A stretch of DNA of 8,640 nucleotides from Candidatus Pelagibacter sp. (GTDB lineage: Bacteria; Pseudomonadota; Alphaproteobacteria; Pelagibacterales; Pelagibacteraceae): contig JAOIXS010000029.1 of the NCBI GenBank assembly GCA_028225715.1, positions 1 to 8,640 on the forward strand, in the 5' to 3' direction. This document shows positions 1-7,608 of the stretch, one piece after another. Positions within the stretch are counted from its first letter, which is position 1; each line of letters starts with the position of its first letter. The notes beneath the pieces were generated by a model. The model saw only the letters and a program-made list of their open reading frames with translations, had not been told where the DNA came from and made no database searches. A program made the translations under genes and the position numbers.

Positions 1-22
1 TAAAGTCTTTATACAGTTTCAT
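1..22 (-). CDS. Start of a gene cut by the window edge (possibly ribF)
   Basis: An ATG on the minus strand at 22-20 opens a frame that stays open to the window edge and gives MKLYKDF. It begins three bases after the TAA stop of the HAD gene at 26-844, with a weak AAGTGG Shine-Dalgarno-like match about eight bases upstream, so the two look co-transcribed. In many alphaproteobacteria, as I recall, the TIGR01459-type HAD gene lies next to ribF (riboflavin kinase/FAD synthetase), and a short N-terminus of this kind would fit RibF. Seven residues cannot prove this. The gene call rests on position and spacing; the function is a guess from gene order. Confidence 0.4.
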
Positions 23-25
23 ATT

Positions 26-844
26 TTACCACTTTAATTCAGTTTGAATAAAGTTTACAACAGCTTCATATTTCTTTGAAACCACATCTATACCTTCTTT
101 TTTAATTTCATCTCTATGAACACCATTTGATATAATTAAAGAATTAAAATTTAAAAGATTGGCTCCTTTAATATCTGTATTTAAATTATCACCAATAGAT
201 AAAACTCTTTTTCCTTCATTACTAATTGCTTGATTATAAACTTCAGGAAATGGTTTTCCAAAATAAATAACTTCTCCTCCCATTTTTTCAAAAACAAGAG
301 CTACAGAACCTGCGCATAATTCTCTTCTTTCACCTCTATCAACAATTAAATCTGGATTAGTACATATCATTTTCTTATTAATATGATCTTTGAATAACTC
401 TTTGTAATAATTTAAATCCTCACCTTGTTCTTCAAATAATCCTGTACATAATAAATATGAACTTTCTTTAATATTATTAGTCTTATTTTTTTTAAAATCT
501 AAAAATAAATCAAAATCTCTTGGTGGTCCTAGATGATAAAATTTTTTTTCTAGAGAATTTTTTCTTAAATAATTCAGTGCTGCTTCTCCTGAAGAATAAA
601 CTTTTTCTCTAATCTCTTTATTCATCCCCATTTTTTCTAAAAAATTATTTACTGTTTTATTGGGTCTTGGTGCATTGGTTAAGAGAACATAGTCTTTATT
701 TGCTTTGGTGATTTCATCCAATGCTTCAATTGCATTTTTATGAAGGGTTATCCCATTATGAACAACGCCCCATAAATCGATATAAAAAATATCATAATTC
801 TCTACAATCGACCTTAATCCATCGTTATCTAAATTCTTAGTCAT
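26..844 (-). CDS. HAD superfamily class IIA hydrolase, TIGR01459-like
   Basis: Predicted cytoplasmic phosphatase-like protein of 272 residues with class IIA HAD architecture. Motif I is D23-L-W-G-V-V-H-N-G, with D23 as the expected nucleophile. Motif II is the LLTNAPRP segment (T56-N57), motif III is K197 in GKPFPEVY, and motif IV is GDNLNTD (218-224), whose D219 and D224 would hold Mg2+. The C2 cap lies between motifs II and III and includes CTNPD (161-165). The usual second Asp of the DxD signature is replaced by W25; the DxWGV form is, to my knowledge, typical of the TIGR01459 family, whose substrate is unknown, so it looks like a family trait and not damage. It starts at ATG 844, upstream of which I see no good Shine-Dalgarno site. 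It diverges from groES and is followed three bases later by the edge gene. Family call is confident; substrate is unknown. Confidence 0.9.
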   Translation of the reverse strand: MTKNLDNDGLRSIVENYDIFYIDLWGVVHNGITLHKNAIEALDEITKANKDYVLLTNAPRPNKTVNNFLEKMGMNKEIREKVYSSGEAALNYLRKNSLEKKFYHLGPPRDFDLFLDFKKNKTNNIKESSYLLCTGLFEEQGEDLNYYKELFKDHINKKMICTNPDLIVDRGERRELCAGSVALVFEKMGGEVIYFGKPFPEVYNQAISNEGKRVLSIGDNLNTDIKGANLLNFNSLIISNGVHRDEIKKEGIDVVSKKYEAVVNFIQTELKW

Positions 845-914
845 TATGGGAGGTATAACTTATAAAAAACACAATTTCTCTGGTTTTTTACCCCACATAT
901 TTTTTTTAACATCT

Positions 915-945
915 CTTGAAATAGTTAGCCTAATAGCTATATGAG
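915..945 (+). promoter_or_regulatory. Heat-shock (RpoH/sigma-32 type) promoter of groESL
   Basis: CTTG at 915-918 (extended CTTGAAAT) is followed after 17 bases by GCTATATGAG at 936-945. The alphaproteobacterial heat-shock consensus, as I remember it, is CTTG-N17/18-CYTATNTNNG. Here only the first base of the -10 block differs (G for C). Transcription would start near 950, leaving a leader of about 18 bases that just contains the groES Shine-Dalgarno site. The position directly in front of groES supports the call. The consensus is from memory and no start site has been mapped. Confidence 0.7.
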
Positions 946-956
946 TCGCATAATAA

Positions 957-962
957 AAGGAG
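957..962 (+). promoter_or_regulatory. Shine-Dalgarno site that sets the groES start
   Basis: AAGGAG lies five bases before ATG 968. It decides between that start and the in-frame ATG at 941, which would add nine residues (MSRIIKGEF) not found on GroES proteins. ATG 941 also falls inside the predicted -10 element, so it would lie upstream of the transcript. Confidence 0.85.
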
Positions 963-967
963 AATTT

Positions 968-1258
968 ATGAAATTTAAACCGTTACACGATAGAGTTTTA
1001 ATAGAAGTTTTAAACAGTAGTGAAAAAACTGCTGGAGGAATAATTATCCCTGATACAGCTCAAGAAAAACCTCAAGAAGGTAAAGTTATAGCTGTTGGTG
1101 GTGGTGCAAAAACTGAAGATGGAAAACTAATTCCAATGGATGTGAAAGTTGGAGATAAAGTTCTTTTTGGCAAATGGTCAGGAACTGAAATCAAAATAGA
1201 CAGCAAAGAATACAGCATAATGAAAGAGTCTGACATTATGGGTATTTCAGGAAAATAA
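968..1258 (+). CDS. groES: Co-chaperonin GroES (Hsp10)
   Basis: The 96-residue product is the lid of the GroEL folding chamber; seven copies cap one GroEL ring in the cytoplasm. It begins [13 protein letters not shown], the standard GroES N-terminus. The mobile loop follows at about residues 16-33 ([16 protein letters not shown]), where the hydrophobic triplet I25-I26-I27 is the part that docks on the GroEL apical domain. The later [15 protein letters not shown] segment and the C-terminal DIMGI strand are also typical. Length matches the family norm of about 95-97 residues once the start is set at ATG 968. groEL follows after 23 bases with its own strong ribosome site, so the two form the usual operon, probably under the heat-shock promoter upstream. 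Nothing looks damaged. Confidence 0.98.
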   Translation: MKFKPLHDRVLIEVLNSSEKTAGGIIIPDTAQEKPQEGKVIAVGGGAKTEDGKLIPMDVKVGDKVLFGKWSGTEIKIDSKEYSIMKESDIMGISGK

Positions 1259-1263
1259 TTTAA

Positions 1264-2949
<1,686 letters not shown>

Positions 2950-2974
2950 TCCCACTCTTTTCAAAAAGAAATTC

Positions 2975-3006
2975 AAAGGCCATCTTTTTAGGTGGCCTTT
3001 TTTTTT
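2975..3006 (+). terminator. Intrinsic terminator of groESL
   Basis: AAAGGCCA (2975-2982) pairs perfectly with TGGCCTTT (2993-3000). One G-T and one C-G pair can extend the stem to ten pairs with a six-base TTTTTA loop. The stem runs into nine T residues (2998-3006). It lies 25 bases after the groEL stop and ends 24 bases before the small ORF at 3031. Confidence 0.93.
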
Positions 3007-3030
3007 ATTAAGCTGTTATAAGATTAAGTT

Positions 3031-3144
3031 ATGTCAAAAAGATACAGTGGAAAGTCATTTAAAGACTCCAGTACTGCCAAAAAGCCAAAATTAAGCCTGA
3101 AAGAAAAAAGAAAAAATAAAAAAGATAAATCTAAAAAATCTTAG
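3031..3144 (+). CDS. Small Lys-rich basic protein, 37 residues (function unknown)
   Basis: This ORF starts with MSKRYSGKSFKDSS and ends in a Lys-rich stretch containing KLSLKEKRKNKKDK, then TAG. It is very basic, has no hydrophobic segment, and contains neither Cys nor His, so it is not a zinc finger or membrane peptide. I do not recognise its family. A small basic protein of this type could bind RNA or the ribosome, but that is inference. Support for a real gene comes from position: it fills the space between the groEL terminator and the helicase almost exactly, and its TAG overlaps the helicase TAA on the other strand in the same geometry as the typA/yczE junction. There is no Shine-Dalgarno site; a TATAAG at 3017-3022 could be a -10 element for a very short leader. 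Against it, Lys-rich frames stay open easily in AT-rich DNA. Confidence 0.5.
   Translation: MSKRYSGKSFKDSSTAKKPKLSLKEKRKNKKDKSKKS
3141..3144. other. Overlapping convergent stop codons (small ORF / helicase)
   Basis: The four bases TTAG give TAG on the plus strand (3142-3144) for the 37-residue ORF and TAA on the minus strand (3143-3141) for the helicase. No separate terminator lies between the two genes. Confidence 0.6.
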
Positions 3145-4889
3145 ACTTTAGCTCTTTTTTGACTATGTTTTTTGAAGGTAAAACTTTTAGGTCTATCACT
3201 TCTACTTTTAAACTTCTTCTTTCCATCAAAACTAGAACTTTTTTTCTCTCCACTAGTAGATGAACATTCAGATGTTTTTTTTCCAAAGTATTTTGGATTA
3301 TTTGTGAAGCCTTTTGGTTTCGAGTTATCTTTCTTTGTAAAACTAGATTTTCCTTTGTAACCGAAACTTTTTTTCTCTCCATCTCTTGATGATGAGTTAG
3401 ATCTTCCATAACTTGATGGTTTTGATTTATCTCCAAAACTAGATTTTCCTTTGTAACCGAAACTTTTTTTCTCTCCATCTCTTGATGATGAGTTAGATCT
3501 TCCATAACTTGATGGTTTTGATTTATCTCCAAAACTAGATTTTCCTTTGTAACCGAAACTTTTTTTCTCTCCATCTCTTGATGATGAGTTAGATCTTCCA
3601 TAACTTGATGGTTTTGATTTATCTCCAAAACTAGATTTTCCTTTGTAACCGAAACTTTTTTTCTCTCCATCTCTTGATGATGAGTTAGATCTTCCTTTGC
3701 CAAATGATTTTTTTTCATCTCTGAATTTTCTTTTTTTATTGTAAGGAGCTTTTCCTCGTTTTCCTCCTCTTGAGTCTCCTCTTGCGCCACGTGGTGCAGG
3801 TTTAAAATTTGGATCGATTAATTTACTAATTTCATTCCACATCGATCTATCATCTGGAGTAAGAAAAGTTAAAGCAGAACCTTCTGTTCCAGCTCTAGCT
3901 GTTCTTCCAATTCTGTGAACATAATCTTCTGGAACTTGCGGAAGATCAAAATTAATTACGTGCTGGATTAATGGAATATCCAGTCCTCTTGCAGCAACAT
4001 CTGTTGCTATTAATATTCTTTTAAGGCCTTTTCTAAATGAAGTGATTACACGATCTCTTTTACTTTGACGAAGATCTCCATGAATAGCATCAGCTGAATG
4101 ACCCTCTTCTTTGAGACGCTTAACCATTTTATCAGCACCTCTTTTAGTTTTAACAAAAACTAATATTGATCCTTTTCTTGCTATAAATTGGTCTACTAGT
4201 TGATCGTATTTATTTTCTTTAAAAACTTGAAGAGTTTCTTGTTTAATTTTTGCGATCGGCACCGATGTTGACCCTGTTGAAATTCTTTGAGGCTTATTTA
4301 GATATCTTTCAGAAATTCTAACAATATTCTGAGGTAGTGTTGCAGAAAATAATAAAGTTTGATGATCTTTTGGAACAAATTTTAATATTAACTCTATTTG
4401 TGGGGTAAAACCCATATCTAACATTCTGTCAGTTTCATCTAGTACTAGATATTTAGTAGCTGATAGATTTAAACTTTTTCTTTTTAAATGATCATTAATT
4501 CTTCCAGGAGTTCCAACTATTATTCTTGATCTATTACCAAGTTGTCTAAGCTGTTTTTGCATTGCTTCTCCACCAATAAGCAAAGCAGTTTTAATATTAA
4601 TTTTATCACTAATAATACTTTTAATTGCAGCCATTACTTGAGTTGCAAGCTCTCTAGTTGGACACATAACTAATGCAAATGCATTTTTATCTAGTATTAA
4701 TTTATTTATTAGAGGAATACTGAATGCCAATGTTTTTCCAGTTCCTGTTTGAGCTGTTCCCAAAACATCCTTTCCTTCTAAAGCAACAGGTATTGCCATA
4801 GCCTGAATTGGAGTTGGTTTCGTAAACTTCATTTTTGCCAATGAATTTTTTAGCGAATCTTCTATTTTTAGTAATTTAAAGTTTTCCAT
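3141..4889 (-). CDS. DEAD-box ATP-dependent RNA helicase, RhlE-like, with long repeat tail
   Basis: ATP-dependent RNA-unwinding protein of 582 residues, presumably acting on rRNA or mRNA structures in the cytoplasm. RecA-like domain 1 holds the Q motif (PTPIQ, 25-29), motif I AQTGTGKT (46-53), Ia PTRELA (77-82), Ib TPGR (127-130), motif II DETD (151-154) and III SAT (182-184). Domain 2 holds LVFVKTK (243-249), motif V ATDVAARGLDIP (295-306) and VI HRIGRTARAG (325-334). The core ends near residue 360. The remaining ~220 residues are a low-complexity, basic Ser/Lys/Gly tail with four copies, the last incomplete, of a 32-residue unit (399-517) and more diverged relatives on both sides. Motif II has Thr in place of Ala (codon ACT). 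The ATG at 4889 has no clear Shine-Dalgarno site. It diverges from typA. The core resembles RhlE more than DeaD/CsdA, but I would not fix a symbol without a tree. Confidence 0.96.
   Translation of the reverse strand: MENFKLLKIEDSLKNSLAKMKFTKPTPIQAMAIPVALEGKDVLGTAQTGTGKTLAFSIPLINKLILDKNAFALVMCPTRELATQVMAAIKSIISDKINIKTALLIGGEAMQKQLRQLGNRSRIIVGTPGRINDHLKRKSLNLSATKYLVLDETDRMLDMGFTPQIELILKFVPKDHQTLLFSATLPQNIVRISERYLNKPQRISTGSTSVPIAKIKQETLQVFKENKYDQLVDQFIARKGSILVFVKTKRGADKMVKRLKEEGHSADAIHGDLRQSKRDRVITSFRKGLKRILIATDVAARGLDIPLIQHVINFDLPQVPEDYVHRIGRTARAGTEGSALTFLTPDDRSMWNEISKLIDPNFKPAPRGARGDSRGGKRGKAPYNKKRKFRDEKKSFGKGRSNSSSRDGEKKSFGYKGKSSFGDKSKPSSYGRSNSSSRDGEKKSFGYKGKSSFGDKSKPSSYGRSNSSSRDGEKKSFGYKGKSSFGDKSKPSSYGRSNSSSRDGEKKSFGYKGKSSFTKKDNSKPKGFTNNPKYFGKKTSECSSTSGEKKSSSFDGKKKFKSRSDRPKSFTFKKHSQKRAKV
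3339..3695 (-). repeat. 96-bp tandem repeat array, about 3.7 copies, in the helicase tail
   Basis: Copies begin at 3339, 3435, 3531 and 3627, exactly 96 bases apart. The last copy stops matching after 3695. By eye the copies are base-for-base identical, including synonymous positions. Ninety-six is 32 codons, so copy number can change without shifting the frame. Each coded unit has 10 Ser, 6 Lys, 2 Arg, 5 Gly, 2 Phe and 2 Tyr, and no Ile, Leu, Val or Met; it runs from GRSNSSSRDGEKK through SFGYKGKSSFGDK to SKPSSY. Each copy also holds an A7 run on the coding strand. Confidence 0.95.
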
Positions 4890-5084
4890 TTAGATATTTA
4901 GATTTTTTAAAATTTAAGGAGATATGCTCTTAATCCTTTAATACGTCTAATTTATATAGGGATATCTATACGTTTTTATAACAATCACAAGAAGTGAATT
5001 TTTAGAATAATTAATTTAAGTGAGTAAATATTGATTTTTTTTAAGTTTTCAAATGACTCAATTAATGTATAAGAGCGTCAAATT
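4890..5084. other. Divergent intergenic region, helicase/typA
   Basis: This 195-base spacer is one of the longest gaps in the window and must hold the promoters of both genes. It is very AT-rich. Visible elements are an imperfect palindrome around the GATATC at 4961-4966 and two ATACGT words at 4941-4946 and 4968-4973. I see no ORF of useful length, no tRNA and no strong hairpin. Its length in a compact genome hints at regulation, but no known operator or riboswitch is recognisable. Confidence 0.5.
5046..5073 (+). promoter_or_regulatory. Possible housekeeping promoter of typA
   Basis: TATAAG at 5068-5073 resembles a -10 element, and TTTTCA at 5046-5051 matches four of six bases of TTGACA with a 16-base gap. 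Transcription would start only a few bases before ATG 5085, giving a nearly leaderless message. This agrees with the lack of a good Shine-Dalgarno site (only AAGAG at 5071-5075). In such AT-rich DNA, chance matches are common. Confidence 0.3.
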
Positions 5085-6911
5085 ATGAGTAACAATATTC
5101 GAAACATCACAATTATCGCTCACGTTGACCATGGTAAAACAACTATGATTGATAATCTAATGAAACAAAGTGGTTCATTTAGAGAAAATGAAGTTGTAGA
5201 TGAAAGATTGATGGACTCTGGGGAGTTGGAAAAAGAAAGAGGAATTACTATTCTAGCTAAACCTGCTTCTATTGATTGGCAAGATACAAGAGTTAATATT
5301 ATCGATACACCAGGTCACAGAGATTTTGCAGCTGAAGTAGAGCGTGTTTTAAGTATGGCCGATGGTGCTTTATTATTAATTGACTCTGCAGAAGGTGTAA
5401 TGCCACAAACAAAATTCGTATTAGCAAAAGCTCTTAAACAAGGGTTAAAACCAATTGTTGTAATTAACAAACTAGATAAGGCTGACCAAAGAGCTAACGA
5501 AGTTTTAGATGAAACATTTGATTTATTTGTAAGTTTAGATGCAAACGAGGAACAATTAGACTTTCCAGTTATGTATGCAAGTGGTAGATCTGGATGGGCA
5601 AGCAAAGAAGTAGATGGACCAAGAGAAAATTTACACCCACTATTAGATTTAATTATAGAACATGTTAAACCAGCAGAGCTTGATAAGACCAAACCTTTCG
5701 CAATGCTATCTACTTTATTATATGCAGATAGTTTCTTAGGTAGAAGTTTAGTTGGAAAAATATCTCAAGGAACAGCAAAAGCTAACCAACCTATTAAGGC
5801 AATAAATCTTAAAGGTGAGAAGGTTGACGAAGGTAGACTAACTAAAATTTTTAGATATGAAGGAACAAAGAAAGTGCCAATTGAAGTTGGTGAAGCAGGA
5901 GACATTGTTGTAATTGCAGGCTTAGAAAAAGCTAACGTAGCAGATACAATTTGTGATCTTGAAGTAAATGATCCACTTCCAGCAACTCCAATAGATCCTC
6001 CAACGATGTCTATTACTATAAGTGTAAATAGTTCACCTTTAGCTGGAACAGAAGGTAAAAAATTAACAAGTACTCAAATCAGAGATAGATTGGTTACTGA
6101 AGCACAAAACAATGTTGGAATTTCTTTTTCTCAAAATGCAAATGTAGATGCTTTTGTAATTAGTGGTCGAGGTGAGTTAATGCTTGAAATATTATTAACA
6201 CAAATGAGACGTGAAGGTTTTGAAATGACAGTAAGTCCTCCAAAAGTTTTATACCAAAAAGATGAGAGTGGAAATAGAATGGAACCGATTGAAGAAATTA
6301 CTGTTGATGTAGATGAAGAGTTTTCATCAAAAATTATTGATTCAATGAACAGAAGAAAAGGTAAATTACTTGATCTTAAAGATACAGGAAAAGATAAAAA
6401 AAGATTAATCTTTCATGCGCCAACTAGAGGCTTGATGGGTTACACAAGTAGATTTTTAACTTTAACAAAAGGTACTGGTGTAATTAACAGAATCTTCCAT
6501 GGCTATGGAAAATTTGAAGGTGAGATGGATGGCAGAAAAAATGGCGCTTTAATTTCGATGGCAAACGGAAAAGCTGTCGCATTTGCAATATTTAACTTAC
6601 AGGCGAGAGGTGAAATGTTTGTAACTCATAATGATCCTGTTTACGAAGGAATGATTGTTGGATTGGCCCCAAAAGCTGGCGATATGATTATTAACGTTAT
6701 GAAGGGTAAACAATTAACCAACATGAGAACTCAAGGAACTGATGAAAATGTTGTACTTACTCCAGTAAGACAAATGTCAATTGCAGAACAGCTTAGTATG
6801 TTAAACACTGATGAAGCATTAGAAATTACACCTAAATCTCTTAGATTAAGAAAAGCAATTCTTAATCCTAATGATAGAAAAAAGAACGAAAAATCGTCAA
6901 CACCTCTTTAA
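5085..6911 (+). CDS. typA: Ribosome-associated GTPase TypA/BipA
   Basis: Translational GTPase of 608 residues, related to EF-G and LepA, that binds the ribosome; in E. coli it is linked to 50S assembly at low temperature and to stress adaptation. The G domain is complete: G1 AHVDHGKTT (12-20), switch I RGITI (52-56), G3 DTPGH (74-78), G4 NKLD (128-131) and G5 near SGRSGWA (166-172). A beta-barrel domain II (about 200-300) and EF-G-like domains III and V follow, including SGRGELMLEILLTQMRREG. The C-terminal domain specific to TypA is present, with APTRGLMGYTSRFLTLTKG and ARGEMFVTHNDPVYEGMIVG. Length is normal. The start at ATG 5085 fits the short N-terminus of TypA (MSNNIRNITIIAHVDHG). Its TAA overlaps the stop of the convergent membrane protein gene. 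Confidence 0.98.
   Translation: MSNNIRNITIIAHVDHGKTTMIDNLMKQSGSFRENEVVDERLMDSGELEKERGITILAKPASIDWQDTRVNIIDTPGHRDFAAEVERVLSMADGALLLIDSAEGVMPQTKFVLAKALKQGLKPIVVINKLDKADQRANEVLDETFDLFVSLDANEEQLDFPVMYASGRSGWASKEVDGPRENLHPLLDLIIEHVKPAELDKTKPFAMLSTLLYADSFLGRSLVGKISQGTAKANQPIKAINLKGEKVDEGRLTKIFRYEGTKKVPIEVGEAGDIVVIAGLEKANVADTICDLEVNDPLPATPIDPPTMSITISVNSSPLAGTEGKKLTSTQIRDRLVTEAQNNVGISFSQNANVDAFVISGRGELMLEILLTQMRREGFEMTVSPPKVLYQKDESGNRMEPIEEITVDVDEEFSSKIIDSMNRRKGKLLDLKDTGKDKKRLIFHAPTRGLMGYTSRFLTLTKGTGVINRIFHGYGKFEGEMDGRKNGALISMANGKAVAFAIFNLQARGEMFVTHNDPVYEGMIVGLAPKAGDMIINVMKGKQLTNMRTQGTDENVVLTPVRQMSIAEQLSMLNTDEALEITPKSLRLRKAILNPNDRKKNEKSSTPL
6908..6911. other. Overlapping convergent stop codons (typA / membrane protein)
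   Basis: The self-complementary TTAA supplies TAA to both strands: 6909-6911 for typA and 6910-6908 for the YczE-type gene. No intergenic terminator exists, so each transcript must end inside or beyond the other gene. Confidence 0.9.
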
Positions 6912-7555
6912 TTAAAAAACTTTCCCACAATAAATAAACTAAGAGCAACAGAAGGCCCTATTCCAAAAGCAAATAGTAAAGTTCCAACTCCTACAGTTCC
7001 TCCAAGATACCAACCTATAGACATCACTGTAATTTCAAGAAAAGCTCTAACAGTAGCAATTGGTAAATTTGTTTTTTTTTGTAAGCCCACCATTAACCCG
7101 TCTCTTGGTCCAGCTCCTAAATTAGCAACTAAATAAATACCCCCACCAAGTCCTACAGTGAGTACAGCTATAATTGCCAAAAGTATTTGAGAAATATAAT
7201 TTTCAGGAGTTGGCACAAATTTTATACAGACATCAATCATTAACCCAATAATTATTGCATTTAAGATTGTTCCAATTCCAGGTTTTTGTTTTAATGGTAA
7301 CCACAACAGTAAAACAGCAATGCTTACAAATATAGTTATTATTCCAATGGAAAAACCAACATCTAAGTGAATACCCTCAGCAAGGACGGTCCATGGCGAG
7401 TTTCCCATCGCTGAAACTATTAGTAATCCCTCTCCTAAACCAAATAAAGTTAATCCAAAACACAAAAAAAAGAAAGTTGAAATTTTTGGTTTAAGATTTA
7501 ATGGTTTTTCAGAACTCCAATATACTTTGGGAATATTTTTTATTTTTAAGAACAT
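6908..7555 (-). CDS. YczE/YyaS/YitT-type integral membrane protein
   Basis: Hydrophobic protein of 215 residues with about five or six membrane segments. Family signs include LGAGPRDGLMVGL, the following TVRAFLEITVMSIGWYLGG and VGVGTLLFAFGIGP. These fit the YczE/YyaS group (COG2364 type), whose transport role and substrate are not established. The protein looks like an internal duplication: MGNSPWTVLAEGI with a later PGIGTILNAIIIG in the first half parallels LGAGPRDGLMVGL with VGVGTLLFAFGIG in the second. The start is uncertain. ATG 7555 is chosen here, but an in-frame TTG at 7564 has AAGAAG seven bases upstream and would add three residues. It is convergent with typA (overlapping stops) and divergent from the next gene across about 50 bases. 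Confidence 0.85.
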   Translation of the reverse strand: MFLKIKNIPKVYWSSEKPLNLKPKISTFFFLCFGLTLFGLGEGLLIVSAMGNSPWTVLAEGIHLDVGFSIGIITIFVSIAVLLLWLPLKQKPGIGTILNAIIIGLMIDVCIKFVPTPENYISQILLAIIAVLTVGLGGGIYLVANLGAGPRDGLMVGLQKKTNLPIATVRAFLEITVMSIGWYLGGTVGVGTLLFAFGIGPSVALSLFIVGKFFN

Positions 7556-7608
7556 ATTTTTCAATAAATTACTTCTTTTAAAACTAAAGTCTATTATTGT
7601 TACTGCTT

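Noticed and set aside
925..953. CIRCE operator upstream of groES
   Set aside because: Only TTAGC and GAGT match at the expected spacing; the two arms are not complementary, so there is no inverted repeat to call.
941..967. Upstream ATG at 941 as the groES start
   Set aside because: It would add nine residues not seen on GroES, has no Shine-Dalgarno site and overlaps the predicted -10 element. ATG 968 has AAGGAG five bases upstream.
3339..3695. CRISPR array
   Set aside because: The repeats are directly adjacent with no unique spacers, lie in frame inside a coding region, and no cas genes are present.
3131..3790. A separate 219-residue repeat protein on the minus strand in another frame
   Set aside because: It overlaps the helicase tail in the +1 frame, has no start signal, and its repeats simply follow from the 96-base DNA unit. 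Kept only as a slippage observation.
4916..4938. Possible hairpin (AAGGA...TCCTT) in the helicase leader
   Set aside because: Only five outer pairs with a large AT-rich interior and no conserved riboswitch or cold-shock element; too weak to call.
5315..5692. Antisense ORF within typA (125 residues)
   Set aside because: It lies wholly opposite the conserved GTPase domain, with no start signal or recognisable domain.
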